From: AP-15 sp963772295 | Lineage (GTDB): Bacteria > Pseudomonadota > Alphaproteobacteria > ATCC43930 > CGMCC-115725 | DNA: 64,000 nucleotides | NCBI GenBank assembly: GCA_963772295.1 | Contig: CAVYWO010000009.1 | Span: forward strand, 744,001 to 808,000 | Direction: 5' to 3' | Shown: positions 26,693 through 35,745 of the stretch, one piece after another | Position numbering within the stretch: the first letter of the stretch is position 1 | How the letters are laid out: each line of letters starts with the position of its first letter | Notes under the pieces: model-generated | Database searches by the model: none | Told to the model about the DNA's origin: nothing | Seen by the model: the letters and a program-made list of their open reading frames with translations, nothing else | Translations under genes and position numbers: made by a program

Positions 26693-27442
26693 TCAGAGGA
26701 TTTCGTATTCGGCTTGCCAACGCAGGGTCTCGCGCGGCGCCCACGGCCGGATGCCGAACAGCACCCCGGCGTTCCATTTGAGGGTGCCGGGACCGAGATT
26801 GCTGATGATGCCGAAGAGCTGCGGGCCGACCCGGTTGTCCTGCGGCCAGCCGGAGTTGAACCCGGCAAATCTGCTCGGCTGGCCATAAGCCTGGAAACCC
26901 GGCTCGACCGGCGTGCCGAGCGCCAACCGCGTCTCCCAGGCGTACAGAAATCCCGGTCGGCCCGAGGAATTGGCGCCGATATCGGTGGTCAGGAACAGGT
27001 TGACGGTATTGATCGTGCCGAAGATTTCCTTGCGGAAGATCGGCCCGGAGGTGGTTTCGTTGGGCGTATGCGGCAGCGTTGTCCAGCCGAATTCGGCAAA
27101 GAAGCCAGCATCCACCCAATATTGGCCGCGCTCGGTGAATTGAAAGACGTTCTCCGAGGTGACCTGAGTGAACTGGAACGTTTGCCCCGGCCCGGCGTCG
27201 CGCTCTTGTTCCAACTCGAGCTCGGTGCGCCAGAAGCCGTTGACCCCGTATTCGAACTCCTGAACCGAGCTCAATTCGCCGCTATGGGCGGGAAGCGGGT
27301 CATGGCCGATGTCGCCGATCGGTTCGACGGCAATCTCCCCGGTTTCGGCATCGGGCATCTGAACCTTGAAATCCGCCATCGCCGGCAGCGCGGCCGCCAC
27401 CGTCAGGGCAAGGCCGGCGAACGTAATCATCATGGGTCGCAT
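26693..27442 (-). CDS. Predicted outer-membrane or periplasmic protein of unknown function
   Basis: With the ATG at 27442 the protein starts MRPMMITFAGLALTVAAALP and is cut after AMA, so it is exported. The mature 230 residues alternate polar and aromatic residues (ELELEQERDAGPGQTFQFTQ, YWVDAGFFAEFGWTTLP, FLYAWETRLALGTPV, LKWNAGVLFGIRPW) and end RWQAEYEIL, as expected of a small beta-barrel. No named family was recognised. It lies 43 bp downstream of the TonB-dependent receptor gene on the same strand, so a role in the same uptake route is possible but unproven. Confidence 0.7.
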   Translation of the reverse strand: MRPMMITFAGLALTVAAALPAMADFKVQMPDAETGEIAVEPIGDIGHDPLPAHSGELSSVQEFEYGVNGFWRTELELEQERDAGPGQTFQFTQVTSENVFQFTERGQYWVDAGFFAEFGWTTLPHTPNETTSGPIFRKEIFGTINTVNLFLTTDIGANSSGRPGFLYAWETRLALGTPVEPGFQAYGQPSRFAGFNSGWPQDNRVGPQLFGIISNLGPGTLKWNAGVLFGIRPWAPRETLRWQAEYEIL

Positions 27443-27485
27443 TAGGATTCCCGACGGGCGCGCCACGGAACGTTCGCCGCTCGGC

Positions 27486-29684
27486 TCAAAACGGGATGGT
27501 CAGGGTGTTGAGCACGGTGAGCCGCGGTCCGTATGCCGCCTGAAAGATCCCGATCCCCTCCGCCGGCCGGATCAAATTAACCCGATCGAGGAGGTTGAGG
27601 ACGGTGAGGCGGTCGGTCACCTCGCCGATCCCGGGTACGCGAAAGGCTATCTGGGCTCCGGCATTGATTTGGAAGACGGTCGGCAGCCGCTCGAGGTCGG
27701 CGAAACCGGCACGCAATCCGCTGCTGTATATGGCGTCAAGGCTAAAGGTAAATGGTGCCCATTTATAGGTCGCGCCCGCCGAAGCGCCGTACAAAGGCTG
27801 GTGATCGAGCACGATATAGTGGCCGTTGATAAAGGCGAGTTCGTCGGCTGGGAAGTTGAATTGGCCGGTCGCGACTCCCTGCTGTAAGTTTCTGCCGATC
27901 GTAATGTTGCCATACACCGATAACTTGTCAGTTTTATAATTAATCGCCGTCTCGCTTCCCCAGATAAAACCGTGATCGTAGTTGAACGGCGCAAATATCG
28001 GCACAACGCCGAACTGGCCCGTATCGAGATAATGTTGTGTTATCTCATAGAAATTGTCTTGCGACAGGGTAAGGTTCGGGGTCAGGTGGTGGACGAGACC
28101 GACATCGAATTCGAAATCGTCCTCGGTGACCGGCGTCGAGATCCCGGGTGGACCGGCCGCCGTAGTCCCGGCGAAGGCCGCCGAGGCGGTCGGCGAAATA
28201 CCCTGGAAACTCGGCACCTGCATGTAGCGGGCAAAGCCGGCATGCGCCGTCGTCTCCGGGGTTGGCGAATAAGACAGGTTGATCGTTGGATCGAATTGGT
28301 TGTTTCTGGTGAACCCGGTCAGAATATCCCAGCGAAGACCGTAATACAGTTTCAGCTTGTCGTTTATCTGCCACAAATCGTCGATGTAGATCCCTGACAC
28401 CATGTTGGTGGCGTGGGCGTTGTTGACGACCGTGATCGGCGTCGTGCTGGTCTGATTGCCATTGGCGTCGACCGGAAAAACCAGAGATGTGTCGTCGACG
28501 ATGACGCGGTATTCGCCGAGATAGAAACCACTGCCGACGGTGTGGCTTCCGGTCTTGTACGTCAGATCTCCTTGCAAGGTGTTGTCGAGGTCGCTGTGCG
28601 ATGCGGTCGAGGCCACGCCCTCGAAGATCAGCTCGCCGGCATTGTCGGGCTTGAACTCCTGCGAGATCCAATGCGCCGCGTAGGCGAGCTGATAGCTCAG
28701 ATCGGCGCTGGGCGTCATCTTCAGGGTCACCATAGCGAGGTCGTCGCGGAAGTTCAGATAGGAATTGATTGCCGCTGAGTTGAAACTCGGAACGCCGGCC
28801 AGCGCATATTGCGGAGCGAGGTTCGGAACATTCGGCAGCTGATTGTTGCTGGCGGCGGACGAGAAGACCACGCCGAGCTTGGTTATGTCGTTGAGCGGGT
28901 CGGAGAAATAGCCGAATGCCTGGCCCTGGTTGGTCCAATCGTGGATCGCGTTGGGGGTGGGGGTGGCCGGGCTGAACGCGGTGTCGCTCTGACTGTAAAG
29001 GCCGCTGACGTAATAGCTCAGCTTGCCGTCGCAGCCGGCGTATTGCACGCTCGGCTGGAGCGTGCCGCGCTGGCCGGCGAGGATCGAGAAACTGCCGCCG
29101 GGATCGCTGCATTGCCCTTCTTTGGTTTGGATGTCGACGACACCGCCGGTCGCATAGCTGTAGCGCGACGGCAATACGCCATCGAGCAGATCCAGCCTCG
29201 ACACAAACATCGAATTGAACATCGAGATGAACGGCGGGTTGGTATTGATATCGAGCGGGACCAGGGCGCCGTTGATCTGATATTGGAACTGCGGACCTTC
29301 GGTATTACGGATATGGATCTGCTGGTTCTGATCGATCGCGACGCCGGGCATCTGGGCAAGAACGTCGGTGATCGTGGTGCTCTCGCCGGCCGGCATATTC
29401 TTGATGTCGTTGGCGTTGACCCCGTAGCTGTTGGCGCCTGTCGGCGACACCCCGGGGCCGCGGCCGCTGCTAAGGGTCGCTTCGACTTCGACCTCGGGTA
29501 GTTCGACCGCCCCGCCCGGCGCCGCCCCCTGCTCGGTCTGGGGCGCCGCGGGTGCTTGTTGGGCATCAGCGGGCGACAGCGCGCCGAGGATGAGGAGCGC
29601 GCTGCCGGAGAGCGCGGCAAGGACCGCCGCCGTGTCGATGCCCGCTGCACGGCGCGCCCGCGGTGTCGCCGCCATCGCTCTCAT
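27486..29684 (-). CDS. TonB-dependent outer-membrane receptor
   Basis: The protein of about 732 residues has a signal peptide ending near ADAQQ, a plug domain (TDVLAQMPGVAIDQNQQIHI, YQINGALVPLDI, LLDGVLPSRYSYATGGVVDI) and a 22-strand-type barrel ending VLNTLTIPF with a C-terminal aromatic residue. A TonB-box-like ELPEVEVEAT lies near the mature N-terminus. The plug resembles receptors of unclassified substrates more than named siderophore receptors. The gene lies on the same strand as an FTR1 permease and a cupredoxin, so iron or another metal chelate is the likely ligand (inference). Starts at 29675 and 29753 are also possible. Confidence 0.9.
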   Translation of the reverse strand: MRAMAATPRARRAAGIDTAAVLAALSGSALLILGALSPADAQQAPAAPQTEQGAAPGGAVELPEVEVEATLSSGRGPGVSPTGANSYGVNANDIKNMPAGESTTITDVLAQMPGVAIDQNQQIHIRNTEGPQFQYQINGALVPLDINTNPPFISMFNSMFVSRLDLLDGVLPSRYSYATGGVVDIQTKEGQCSDPGGSFSILAGQRGTLQPSVQYAGCDGKLSYYVSGLYSQSDTAFSPATPTPNAIHDWTNQGQAFGYFSDPLNDITKLGVVFSSAASNNQLPNVPNLAPQYALAGVPSFNSAAINSYLNFRDDLAMVTLKMTPSADLSYQLAYAAHWISQEFKPDNAGELIFEGVASTASHSDLDNTLQGDLTYKTGSHTVGSGFYLGEYRVIVDDTSLVFPVDANGNQTSTTPITVVNNAHATNMVSGIYIDDLWQINDKLKLYYGLRWDILTGFTRNNQFDPTINLSYSPTPETTAHAGFARYMQVPSFQGISPTASAAFAGTTAAGPPGISTPVTEDDFEFDVGLVHHLTPNLTLSQDNFYEITQHYLDTGQFGVVPIFAPFNYDHGFIWGSETAINYKTDKLSVYGNITIGRNLQQGVATGQFNFPADELAFINGHYIVLDHQPLYGASAGATYKWAPFTFSLDAIYSSGLRAGFADLERLPTVFQINAGAQIAFRVPGIGEVTDRLTVLNLLDRVNLIRPAEGIGIFQAAYGPRLTVLNTLTIPF

Positions 29685-29798
29685 CCGAGACGCCTGTCGA
29701 TCGGCGTGCCGAGCCGCGATGCGTGCTAGTGCCTCGCATTCGCATCGGTCCATCGCGATCTGCCAATGAAGCGATCAGAAGCGAGTCGAGGGTCGAGG

Positions 29799-30641
29799 TC
29801 AGTTGGAAAGGGTCGCGACTATGCGCGTCGAAGTCGTCGGTTCGTGCGCGAGAAGCCGCATCAGGCCGCCGATGATCAGGAGTGTCGCGAGATAGAACAC
29901 CACCTGGATGCCGGCCGGCTGCGCCGAGTAGCCGATCAATACGTGCAGCAGAAACCCGAGCGGGCTATTCTCGCTCAGCAGCGACGAGGTGTTCCAGACA
30001 TTGTTGCCGAGCGCCGGCAGCAGGTTCGCCTGCATTAGAAAGGCGGCACCCTGCGAGGCCATGCCGGCGGCCAACAGCAGAATGAGCCAGCTTGTGACCG
30101 TAAATAGCCGACGCAACGGAATGGCAAGGAGGCCGAGATAGATCAGGGCGCCGATGGCGACACCGCCGGCGAGACCGACGAGCCCGCCGGCCAGCATGCC
30201 GATCGCGCCCGCTCCCGATGCGACCGCGATGCCGTAGAGAAAGAGCACGATTTCCGAGCCTTCGCGCAATACCGCGATGCCGACGACCAGCGCCAGCGCA
30301 TAAAGCGGACGGCTGCCGCCGGCCACCGCCCTGCCCAGGGTGGCGGCTGCCGCGGCCAGTTCGCGCCCGTGCCGGGACATCCAGATGTTGTGCCAGCCGA
30401 GCATCGCCACCGCGGCGAACAGGATCGCGGCGTTGAACAGCTCCTGGCCGACACCGTTGACCGCCGCGGCGATCGCATCGGCGCCGGCGGCGACGACAGC
30501 AGCGCCAAGGACCCCCGCAGCGACCCCGCCGCCGACCCAGACCGCGCGGCGCGGCACGCCCCGGCTGGCGGCCAGCACGATGCCGACCACCAGCGCCGCC
30601 TCGAGCACCTCGCGAAAGACGATGATTGCGGTCGCCAGCAT
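29799..30641 (-). CDS. FTR1-family iron permease
   Basis: The 280-residue protein has about seven membrane helices and the two hallmark iron motifs: REVLE in VFREVLEAALVVGIVLA (residues 9-13) and REGSE in AVLREGSEIVLFLYG. Proteins of this family move iron across the inner membrane, in bacteria as EfeU or FtrC. The cupredoxin gene starts upstream on the same strand with only 8 bp between them, so they form a two-gene unit. No EfeO/EfeB or P19 partner is present, so the module is minimal and the oxidase or reductase must lie elsewhere, if one is needed. Confidence 0.92.
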   Translation of the reverse strand: MLATAIIVFREVLEAALVVGIVLAASRGVPRRAVWVGGGVAAGVLGAAVVAAGADAIAAAVNGVGQELFNAAILFAAVAMLGWHNIWMSRHGRELAAAAATLGRAVAGGSRPLYALALVVGIAVLREGSEIVLFLYGIAVASGAGAIGMLAGGLVGLAGGVAIGALIYLGLLAIPLRRLFTVTSWLILLLAAGMASQGAAFLMQANLLPALGNNVWNTSSLLSENSPLGFLLHVLIGYSAQPAGIQVVFYLATLLIIGGLMRLLAHEPTTSTRIVATLSN

Positions 30642-30649
30642 CTCGGCCG

Positions 30650-30976
30650 CTACTTTACAACCAGACGGCCGCGGGTTTGCGGGTGGAAATCATCAAAGAA
30701 CTCATAGCTGCCCGGATCGAGCGGCCCGACAAAGACGGTGATTTCCTGACCTGGGTTGACGACCTTTTCGCGATGGAACTGGATGCTTTCGAATTCCGAG
30801 GGGACCGGGTTTTCGTTGCGCACGATGAGCTTCACCTTGACGCCGGCCGGTATTCGGACCTCGCTCGGCACGAACTGGTTGCTCTTCAGCATGATCGCAA
30901 AACTCGGATCGTCGGCAAAGGCGGGAGCCGCGACGACCGACGCGAGCACTGCGGCAACCCAGGCGATGCGCGCCAT
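30650..30976 (-). CDS. Periplasmic cupredoxin-domain protein of the iron-permease unit
   Basis: From the ATG at 30976 the 108-residue protein has a signal (MARIAWVAAVLASVVAAPAF, cut before DDPSF) and one cupredoxin-like domain (FVPSEVRIPAGVKVKLIVRN, FESIQFHREKVVNPGQ, GSYEFFDDFHPQTRGRLVV). The usual Cys ligand of blue copper proteins is replaced (FFDDFHP instead of YxCxxHP), as in the EfeO/FtrB-type domains that go with FTR1 permeases. It likely handles Cu or Fe in the periplasm for the permease 8 bp downstream. A Fur-box-like inverted repeat lies just upstream of its start. Confidence 0.87.
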   Translation of the reverse strand: MARIAWVAAVLASVVAAPAFADDPSFAIMLKSNQFVPSEVRIPAGVKVKLIVRNENPVPSEFESIQFHREKVVNPGQEITVFVGPLDPGSYEFFDDFHPQTRGRLVVK

Positions 30977-30986
30977 TCGAGCCCCG

Positions 30987-31009
30987 TTGCGAATGAGAAC
31001 TCCTCGCAA
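30987..31009 (-). promoter_or_regulatory. Fur-box-like inverted repeat upstream of the iron-permease unit
   Basis: The plus strand reads TTGCGAATGAGAAC followed by TCCTCGCAA, an inverted repeat TTGCGA-N11-TCGCAA with an AATGAGAA core like known Fur sites. It sits about 10 bp upstream of the cupredoxin start. A second related stretch (TTGCAAATCAATCGCAA) follows at 31032-31048. Assignment rests on resemblance and gene context only. Confidence 0.4.
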
Positions 31010-31104
31010 CCGCACCATCGCCGAAGCGGCGTTGCAAATCAATCGCAAAATACCGGCGCTTTTCGCGGCCGAGGCATGCGCCATGCGCAGCCCTGCGCCG
31101 GCGC

Positions 31105-31794
31105 TCAGAGATCGAGGCGGTCGCGCAGGACCTGGAACACGGCCTCGAACATCGCCGGCGTCAGCCTTCCGGTATTGGTGTTCAGGCGCGAGCAGTGATA
31201 GCTGTCCACGAGCCGCCTGCCATCCGGCAGCAGATGCGCGCGGCCATGTGCGAACGGAAAACAGCGCCGTCGCAGCGCCAATGCGGCGAGCACGGTGTGA
31301 TGGGCGATGGCGCCGAGCGCCAAAATCGCCTTGAGGCGGTCGAGCTGCGCGAGCTCGACCGACAGAAAGCGCCGGCAGGTTGCAATCTCCGCGGCGGCCG
31401 GCTTGTTCTGCGGCGGCACGCAGCGCACGGCGTTGGCGATCCGGGCCCGGCGGAGCACCAGGCCGTCATCGGCGCGGGCGGCGTAGTCGCCCTCGGCAAA
31501 GCCGAATTTTCGCAACGTTTCATAGAGTAGCGCGCCGGCGTAATCGCCGGTGAACGGCCGCCCGGTCCGGTTGGCGCCACCGAGCCCGGGTGCCAGTCCG
31601 ACGATCAGCAACGTCGGCCCGGCGTCGCCGAAGGATGGAACCGGGGCGTTGAACCAATCGGGATGCGCCGCGCGCTGCACCCGGCGAAAGGCGGCAAGAC
31701 GCGGGCACAGTTCGCAGTCCCGCGGTGGCGCCGCATCCGCCAAGCCCCCGGTGCCGCAAGCGGGGGCGGCGGCGGGGCGCGCGGCGCCGCTCAC
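31105..31794 (-). CDS. Type 5 uracil-DNA glycosylase (UdgB-like)
   Basis: The 229-residue protein shows the iron-sulfur UDG pattern: CELCPRLAAFRR near residue 27 and further Cys residues in RCVPPQNKPAAAEIATCRRF for the 4Fe-4S cluster. Motif A is LLIVGLAPGLGGANRTGRPF, with Ala after GL as in family 5 enzymes, and motif B is VDSYHCSRLNTNTGRLT. Such enzymes remove uracil and some other deaminated bases from DNA in base-excision repair. The start overlaps the stop of the NYN gene by 4 bp, so the two are translationally linked. Confidence 0.9.
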   Translation of the reverse strand: MSGAARPAAAPACGTGGLADAAPPRDCELCPRLAAFRRVQRAAHPDWFNAPVPSFGDAGPTLLIVGLAPGLGGANRTGRPFTGDYAGALLYETLRKFGFAEGDYAARADDGLVLRRARIANAVRCVPPQNKPAAAEIATCRRFLSVELAQLDRLKAILALGAIAHHTVLAALALRRRCFPFAHGRAHLLPDGRRLVDSYHCSRLNTNTGRLTPAMFEAVFQVLRDRLDL

Positions 31795-32390
31795 GCCTCC
31801 TCTGCGGGTTCGCTCCGCGCGCGTGTCGCCTCTTCGCGGACATGGTGATTGCGGCTGATGCTCGGCGCGAGATCTTGCAGCTCGATGAAATTGTCGGCTT
31901 GGCGGCGCAGCTCGTCGGAGACCATCGGCGGCGAGGAACGGACCGTCGAAACCACCGAGACGCGGACGCCGCGTCGCTGCACCGCTTCGACCAGCCGCCG
32001 AAAATCGCCGTCGCCGGAGAACAGCAGGGCATGATCGATGTATTGCGCCATCTCCAGCATGTCGATCGCCAACTCGATATCCATATTGCCCTTGACCCGG
32101 CGCCGGCCCGTCGCATCGGTGAATTCTCTGGTCGGCTTGGTCACCATCGTGTAGCCGTTGTAATCAAGCCAGTCGACAAGAGGTCTGATCGGGGAATATT
32201 CTTGGTCCTCGACCAGCTGCGTATAATAGAACGCACGGATCAGCCGTCCCTTGGCCGCAAAAAGATCGAGCAACCGTCGGTAGTCGATATCGAACGCCAA
32301 GCCGCGAGCCGCGGAGTATAGGTTAGCGCCGTCGATGAATATCGCCATTCGTTCTTCAGGATAGAAAATCATCTGCTGCGAATGCTCCAT
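31791..32390 (-). CDS. NYN-domain (LabA/DUF88-like) protein
   Basis: The 199-residue protein has a PIN-like NYN nuclease fold with its acidic residues visible: MAIFIDGANLYSAAR near residue 15, VKGNMDIELAIDMLE near 98 and DHALLFSGDGDFRRLVEAV near 116. Family members are predicted metal-dependent RNases. The C-terminal 25 residues are charged and probably flexible. It overlaps the uracil-DNA glycosylase gene by 4 bp and is divergent from folK. Its target RNA is unknown. Confidence 0.88.
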   Translation of the reverse strand: MEHSQQMIFYPEERMAIFIDGANLYSAARGLAFDIDYRRLLDLFAAKGRLIRAFYYTQLVEDQEYSPIRPLVDWLDYNGYTMVTKPTREFTDATGRRRVKGNMDIELAIDMLEMAQYIDHALLFSGDGDFRRLVEAVQRRGVRVSVVSTVRSSPPMVSDELRRQADNFIELQDLAPSISRNHHVREEATRARSEPAEEA

Positions 32391-32481
32391 TAGCGATGTC
32401 TGTGGGAAGTGTCATACAGCGGCGAGGCTTGGTCAAGCCCACCCAACGACCCCTGCGACCGCCGATGCGCGCGGCGCCGCT

Positions 32482-33018
32482 TTGGCCCTTGGTTCGATCG
32501 TGGTGCTGATCGGGCTGGGCGGCAATCTGCCGAGCGCCGTTTACGGCGCGCCGCGGCGGACGTTGACGGCAGCGCTGGCGGCGCTCGCCGGCGAGGGGAT
32601 CGCGGTCGCCGCCTGCTCGGCCTGGTACAAGAGCGCGCCGCTGCCGCCGTCGGACCAGCCCTGGTACGTCAACGCCGTGGCCGCGCTCGCAACCGGGCTC
32701 GCCCCCTTCGCGCTGCTCGCCGCCCTGCAGCGGGTCGAGCGGCGGTTCGGCCGGACGCGCGGCGCCCCGAATGCGGCGCGCACCGTCGATCTCGATCTGC
32801 TCGACTACAACGGCCTGGAGGTTGAAACGGCGGTGCTCGTCCTGCCGCATCCGCGGCTGCACCAACGCCGCTTCGTGCTCGCGCCGCTTGCCGAACTGGC
32901 GCCGGATTGGCGCCATCCGCGCTATCGGCTGACGGCGGCGCAACTTCTCGCGGGGCTGACGACGCCGCAGCCAATCTACCGCCTCCCCCTCGCCCCGGAC
33001 GATCGGCCGGATGGCTGA
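32482..33018 (+). CDS. folK: HPPK, folate biosynthesis pyrophosphokinase
   Basis: The 178-residue protein matches 2-amino-4-hydroxy-6-hydroxymethyldihydropteridine diphosphokinase. IVVLIGLGGNLPSAVYG is the nucleotide/pterin N-terminus, SAWYKSAPLPPSDQPWYVNA follows, and the ATP/Mg motif FGRTRGAPNAARTVDLDLLD has the DLDL pair. HPRLHQRRFVLAPLAELAPD closes the fold. The start used is a TTG at 32482; GTG codons about 20 bp further in are alternatives. The gene is not next to folP or folB here. The ThDP-enzyme gene follows after about 100 bp. Confidence 0.9.
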   Translation: MALGSIVVLIGLGGNLPSAVYGAPRRTLTAALAALAGEGIAVAACSAWYKSAPLPPSDQPWYVNAVAALATGLAPFALLAALQRVERRFGRTRGAPNAARTVDLDLLDYNGLEVETAVLVLPHPRLHQRRFVLAPLAELAPDWRHPRYRLTAAQLLAGLTTPQPIYRLPLAPDDRPDG

Positions 33019-33121
33019 TAGTGGCTTGAACTCCGGTCGGCGGCGCTCGGGATGCTCGGGCGGTGCTCGCGCGCCGATCGGCACGCCGGGCCGGCGACGC
33101 CGCAAGCGGGAGGAACGAGCC

Positions 33122-34771
33122 ATGCTGGTCATGAAACTCATAGCCGAGATCCTCAAGCGAGAGGGCATCTCGACCTTGTTCGGCTATCCGACGACGCCGA
33201 TCATCGAGGCTGCCGCCGCAATCGGCATCCGCCCGGTGATCTGCCGGCAGGAGCGAGTCGGCGTGCACATGGCCGACGGGTTCGCGCGGGTCGCGAACGG
33301 GCGGCCGCCCGGCGTCTTTGCCATGCAGTATGGGCCCGGCGCCGAAAACGCCTTTGCCGGCGTCGCCACCGCCTTTTCGGATTCGACCCCGGTTCTGTTC
33401 CTGCCGCTCGGCCATCCGCGCGAGACCGCGCAATTGTTTCCGATGTTCAAATCGAGCCGCAGCTACGCCGCGATCACCAAATCGGTCGAGGAGGTGCAGC
33501 TGCCGCACGAGGTGGGGAACATCATGCGGCGCGCCTTTGCGCAATTGAAGAACGGCCGCGCCGGCCCGGTCATGGTCGAGGTGCCGGCCGATGTCATCGG
33601 CCTCGAGGTCGAGCTCGACCCGAACGCGCACCGGCCGATCCGCGCGACCCGCTCGGCGGGCGCGCCGGGCGACGTCGAGGATGCGGCAGAGATGCTGCTC
33701 GCCGCTTCGTGCCCGATGATCCTCGCCGGGCAGGGTGTGCTTTATGCCGAGGCGACCGAGGAGCTGCGGCGGCTCGCCGAGTTGTTGCAAGCCCCGGTCA
33801 TGACGACCTTCGACGGCAAGAGCGGCTTTCCCGAGGATCACGCCCTGTCATTGGGACCGGGCGGCGGCACCTTCACCGGCCACGGCCGCCATATCCTGCA
33901 CAAGTCCGACCTGGTGCTGGGGGTCGGCTGCAGCTTTACCCGCCACGGCATCGCCACCCCGGTATTGCCGCCCGGCAAGAAGATCGTCCACGCGACCAAC
34001 GACGCGCGCGACCTGCACAAGGCGTTTGCCGCCGATCTCGGAATTCTCGGCGACGCCATGCTGGTGCTCGGCCAGTTGATCGACGCGGTGCGCGATCGGC
34101 TGGGCGGCAAGGAGCGCTCGAATGGCCTCGTTCGCGAGGTGAGCGAGCGGCGCGAGGCATGGCTCGCCCGCTGGCAGGCAAAGCTGCATTCGAACGAGAC
34201 GCCGATCAATCCCTACCGGGTGATCGCCGAGTTCATGCGCGTCGTCGATCCGGCCGAAGCGATCGTCACCCACGATTCGGGCAGCCCGCGCGAGCAACTG
34301 AACCCGTTCTACCGGGCGACCCGGCCGCGCGGCTATCTCGGCTGGGGCAAGTCGCACCAGCTCGGCACCGGGCTCGGGCTCGCGATCGGCGCCAAACTCG
34401 CGGCCCCCGAGAAATTCTGCGTAAACTTCATGGGCGACGCCGCCTTTGGCATGACCGGGCTCGATTTCGAGACGGCGGTGCGCTGCGGCATCCCGATCAC
34501 GACGATCGTCCTCAACAATTCGTCGATGGCGATCGAGACCCATGCCATGCAATTGTCGCACGAGCGCTATCGGACGCGCGATATCGGCGGCAATTACGCC
34601 AATATCGCCCGCGACCTCGGCGGCTGGAGCGAACGGGTCGAAGACCCCGCGGCGATCGGCGCGGCGATCGTGCGCGCCCGCCGGCAGAACGACGATGGGC
34701 GTGCCGCACTCCTCGAATTCGTTACCAGCGAGGAGCAGGGTTTCTCGCACCGCCGCGGCGCCGCCGAATAG
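33122..34771 (+). CDS. Thiamine-diphosphate-dependent enzyme, acetolactate-synthase-like
   Basis: The start at 33122 follows GGGAGGAACGAGCC. The 549-residue protein has all three domains of the AHAS/POX family. The Pyr domain (LKREGISTLFGYPTTPIIEA, with Glu in RQERVGVHMADGFAR) comes first, then the middle domain, then the PP domain with the Mg/ThDP motif GDAAFGMTGLDFETA ending VLNN. It is not a biosynthetic AHAS with its small subunit; related orphans include decarboxylases and ligases of 2-oxo or oxalyl compounds. The LLM oxidoreductase gene follows 22 bp later, suggesting a shared catabolic step. The substrate is unknown. Confidence 0.88.
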   Translation: MLVMKLIAEILKREGISTLFGYPTTPIIEAAAAIGIRPVICRQERVGVHMADGFARVANGRPPGVFAMQYGPGAENAFAGVATAFSDSTPVLFLPLGHPRETAQLFPMFKSSRSYAAITKSVEEVQLPHEVGNIMRRAFAQLKNGRAGPVMVEVPADVIGLEVELDPNAHRPIRATRSAGAPGDVEDAAEMLLAASCPMILAGQGVLYAEATEELRRLAELLQAPVMTTFDGKSGFPEDHALSLGPGGGTFTGHGRHILHKSDLVLGVGCSFTRHGIATPVLPPGKKIVHATNDARDLHKAFAADLGILGDAMLVLGQLIDAVRDRLGGKERSNGLVREVSERREAWLARWQAKLHSNETPINPYRVIAEFMRVVDPAEAIVTHDSGSPREQLNPFYRATRPRGYLGWGKSHQLGTGLGLAIGAKLAAPEKFCVNFMGDAAFGMTGLDFETAVRCGIPITTIVLNNSSMAIETHAMQLSHERYRTRDIGGNYANIARDLGGWSERVEDPAAIGAAIVRARRQNDDGRAALLEFVTSEEQGFSHRRGAAE

Positions 34772-34793
34772 CGGCGCGTCCCGGAGAAGAGCG

Positions 34794-35732
34794 ATGGCGC
34801 TGCGCATCGGATACCTCTTGCCGACCCGCGAGGCGGTCATGCGGGGCCATCCCGAAACCGGGCCGCTCTTGGCGTTGGCCGAGCGGGCCGAGAGCCTCGG
34901 CTATGATTCGGTCTGGGTCGGCAATTCGCTGTTGGCGCGGCCACGCCACGACCCGCTAACCCTGCTCGCCGCGGTCGCCGCCCGCACCCTCAGAGTGGAG
35001 ATCGGCACCGCCGTCCTCCTGCCGGCTCTGCGCAACCCGGTGATCCTCGCGCACCAGCTTGCCACCCTCGACCGGATCAGCGACGGCCGGCTCGTCCTCG
35101 GCGTCGGGATCGCGAACGATCTCGCCAATATCCGGGCCGAATTCGCCGCTGCCGGGGTTCCGTTCGAGGGCCGGGTCGGACGGATGATGGAAGGCCTGCG
35201 CCTCGCCCGGGCGTTATGGACCGGTGAACCGGTCGATTGGCAGGGGCGCTGGCCGGTCAAGGACGGCGTCCTCGGCCCGACGCCGCATCGGCCGGGTGGG
35301 CCGCCCCTCTGGCTCGCCGGATCGGTCGGACCGGCATTGCAGCGCGCCGGCCGGCATTTCGACGGCTGGTTCGCCAACGAGCCGGACCTCGACCGTTGGC
35401 GCCGGCAATGGCAGGAGGTGCAGCAGGCGGTGCGCGACAGCGGCCGCGACCCCGGCGGGTTTGTCGCGGCGGTCTATCTGACCCTGGCCATCGACGACGA
35501 TCCGGGCCGGGCCGAACAGCGGCTCGATGCCTTTCTCGAAACCTATTACGGGCTACCGGCGCCGGCGCTGCGGCGTCGCCAGGCCTGCTATGCGGGCTCC
35601 GCGGCCGGCGCCGTCGAGTGTCTGCAGAACTACGGGGCGGCCGGCGCCGCTCACCTGATCCTGCGCTTCAGCGGCGAGCACGAGCGCAATCTGGAGGCCG
35701 TTGCCGCGCTGCGCGTCGAGCTCGGCCGGTGA
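34794..35732 (+). CDS. LLM-class F420/FMN-dependent oxidoreductase
   Basis: The 312-residue protein is a luciferase-like TIM barrel. RIGYLLPTREAVMRG starts the barrel, and LAERAESLGYDSVWVGNSLL, VEIGTAVLLPALRNPVILAH, LATLDRISDGRLVLGVGIAN and PPLWLAGSVGPALQRAGRH are the usual landmarks. Such enzymes use reduced flavin to oxidise or reduce diverse substrates. It lies 22 bp after the ThDP-enzyme gene and probably shares its transcript. The cofactor (FMN or F420) cannot be settled from sequence. Confidence 0.9.
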   Translation: MALRIGYLLPTREAVMRGHPETGPLLALAERAESLGYDSVWVGNSLLARPRHDPLTLLAAVAARTLRVEIGTAVLLPALRNPVILAHQLATLDRISDGRLVLGVGIANDLANIRAEFAAAGVPFEGRVGRMMEGLRLARALWTGEPVDWQGRWPVKDGVLGPTPHRPGGPPLWLAGSVGPALQRAGRHFDGWFANEPDLDRWRRQWQEVQQAVRDSGRDPGGFVAAVYLTLAIDDDPGRAEQRLDAFLETYYGLPAPALRRRQACYAGSAAGAVECLQNYGAAGAAHLILRFSGEHERNLEAVAALRVELGR

Positions 35733-35745
35733 CGATGGGGGAACG

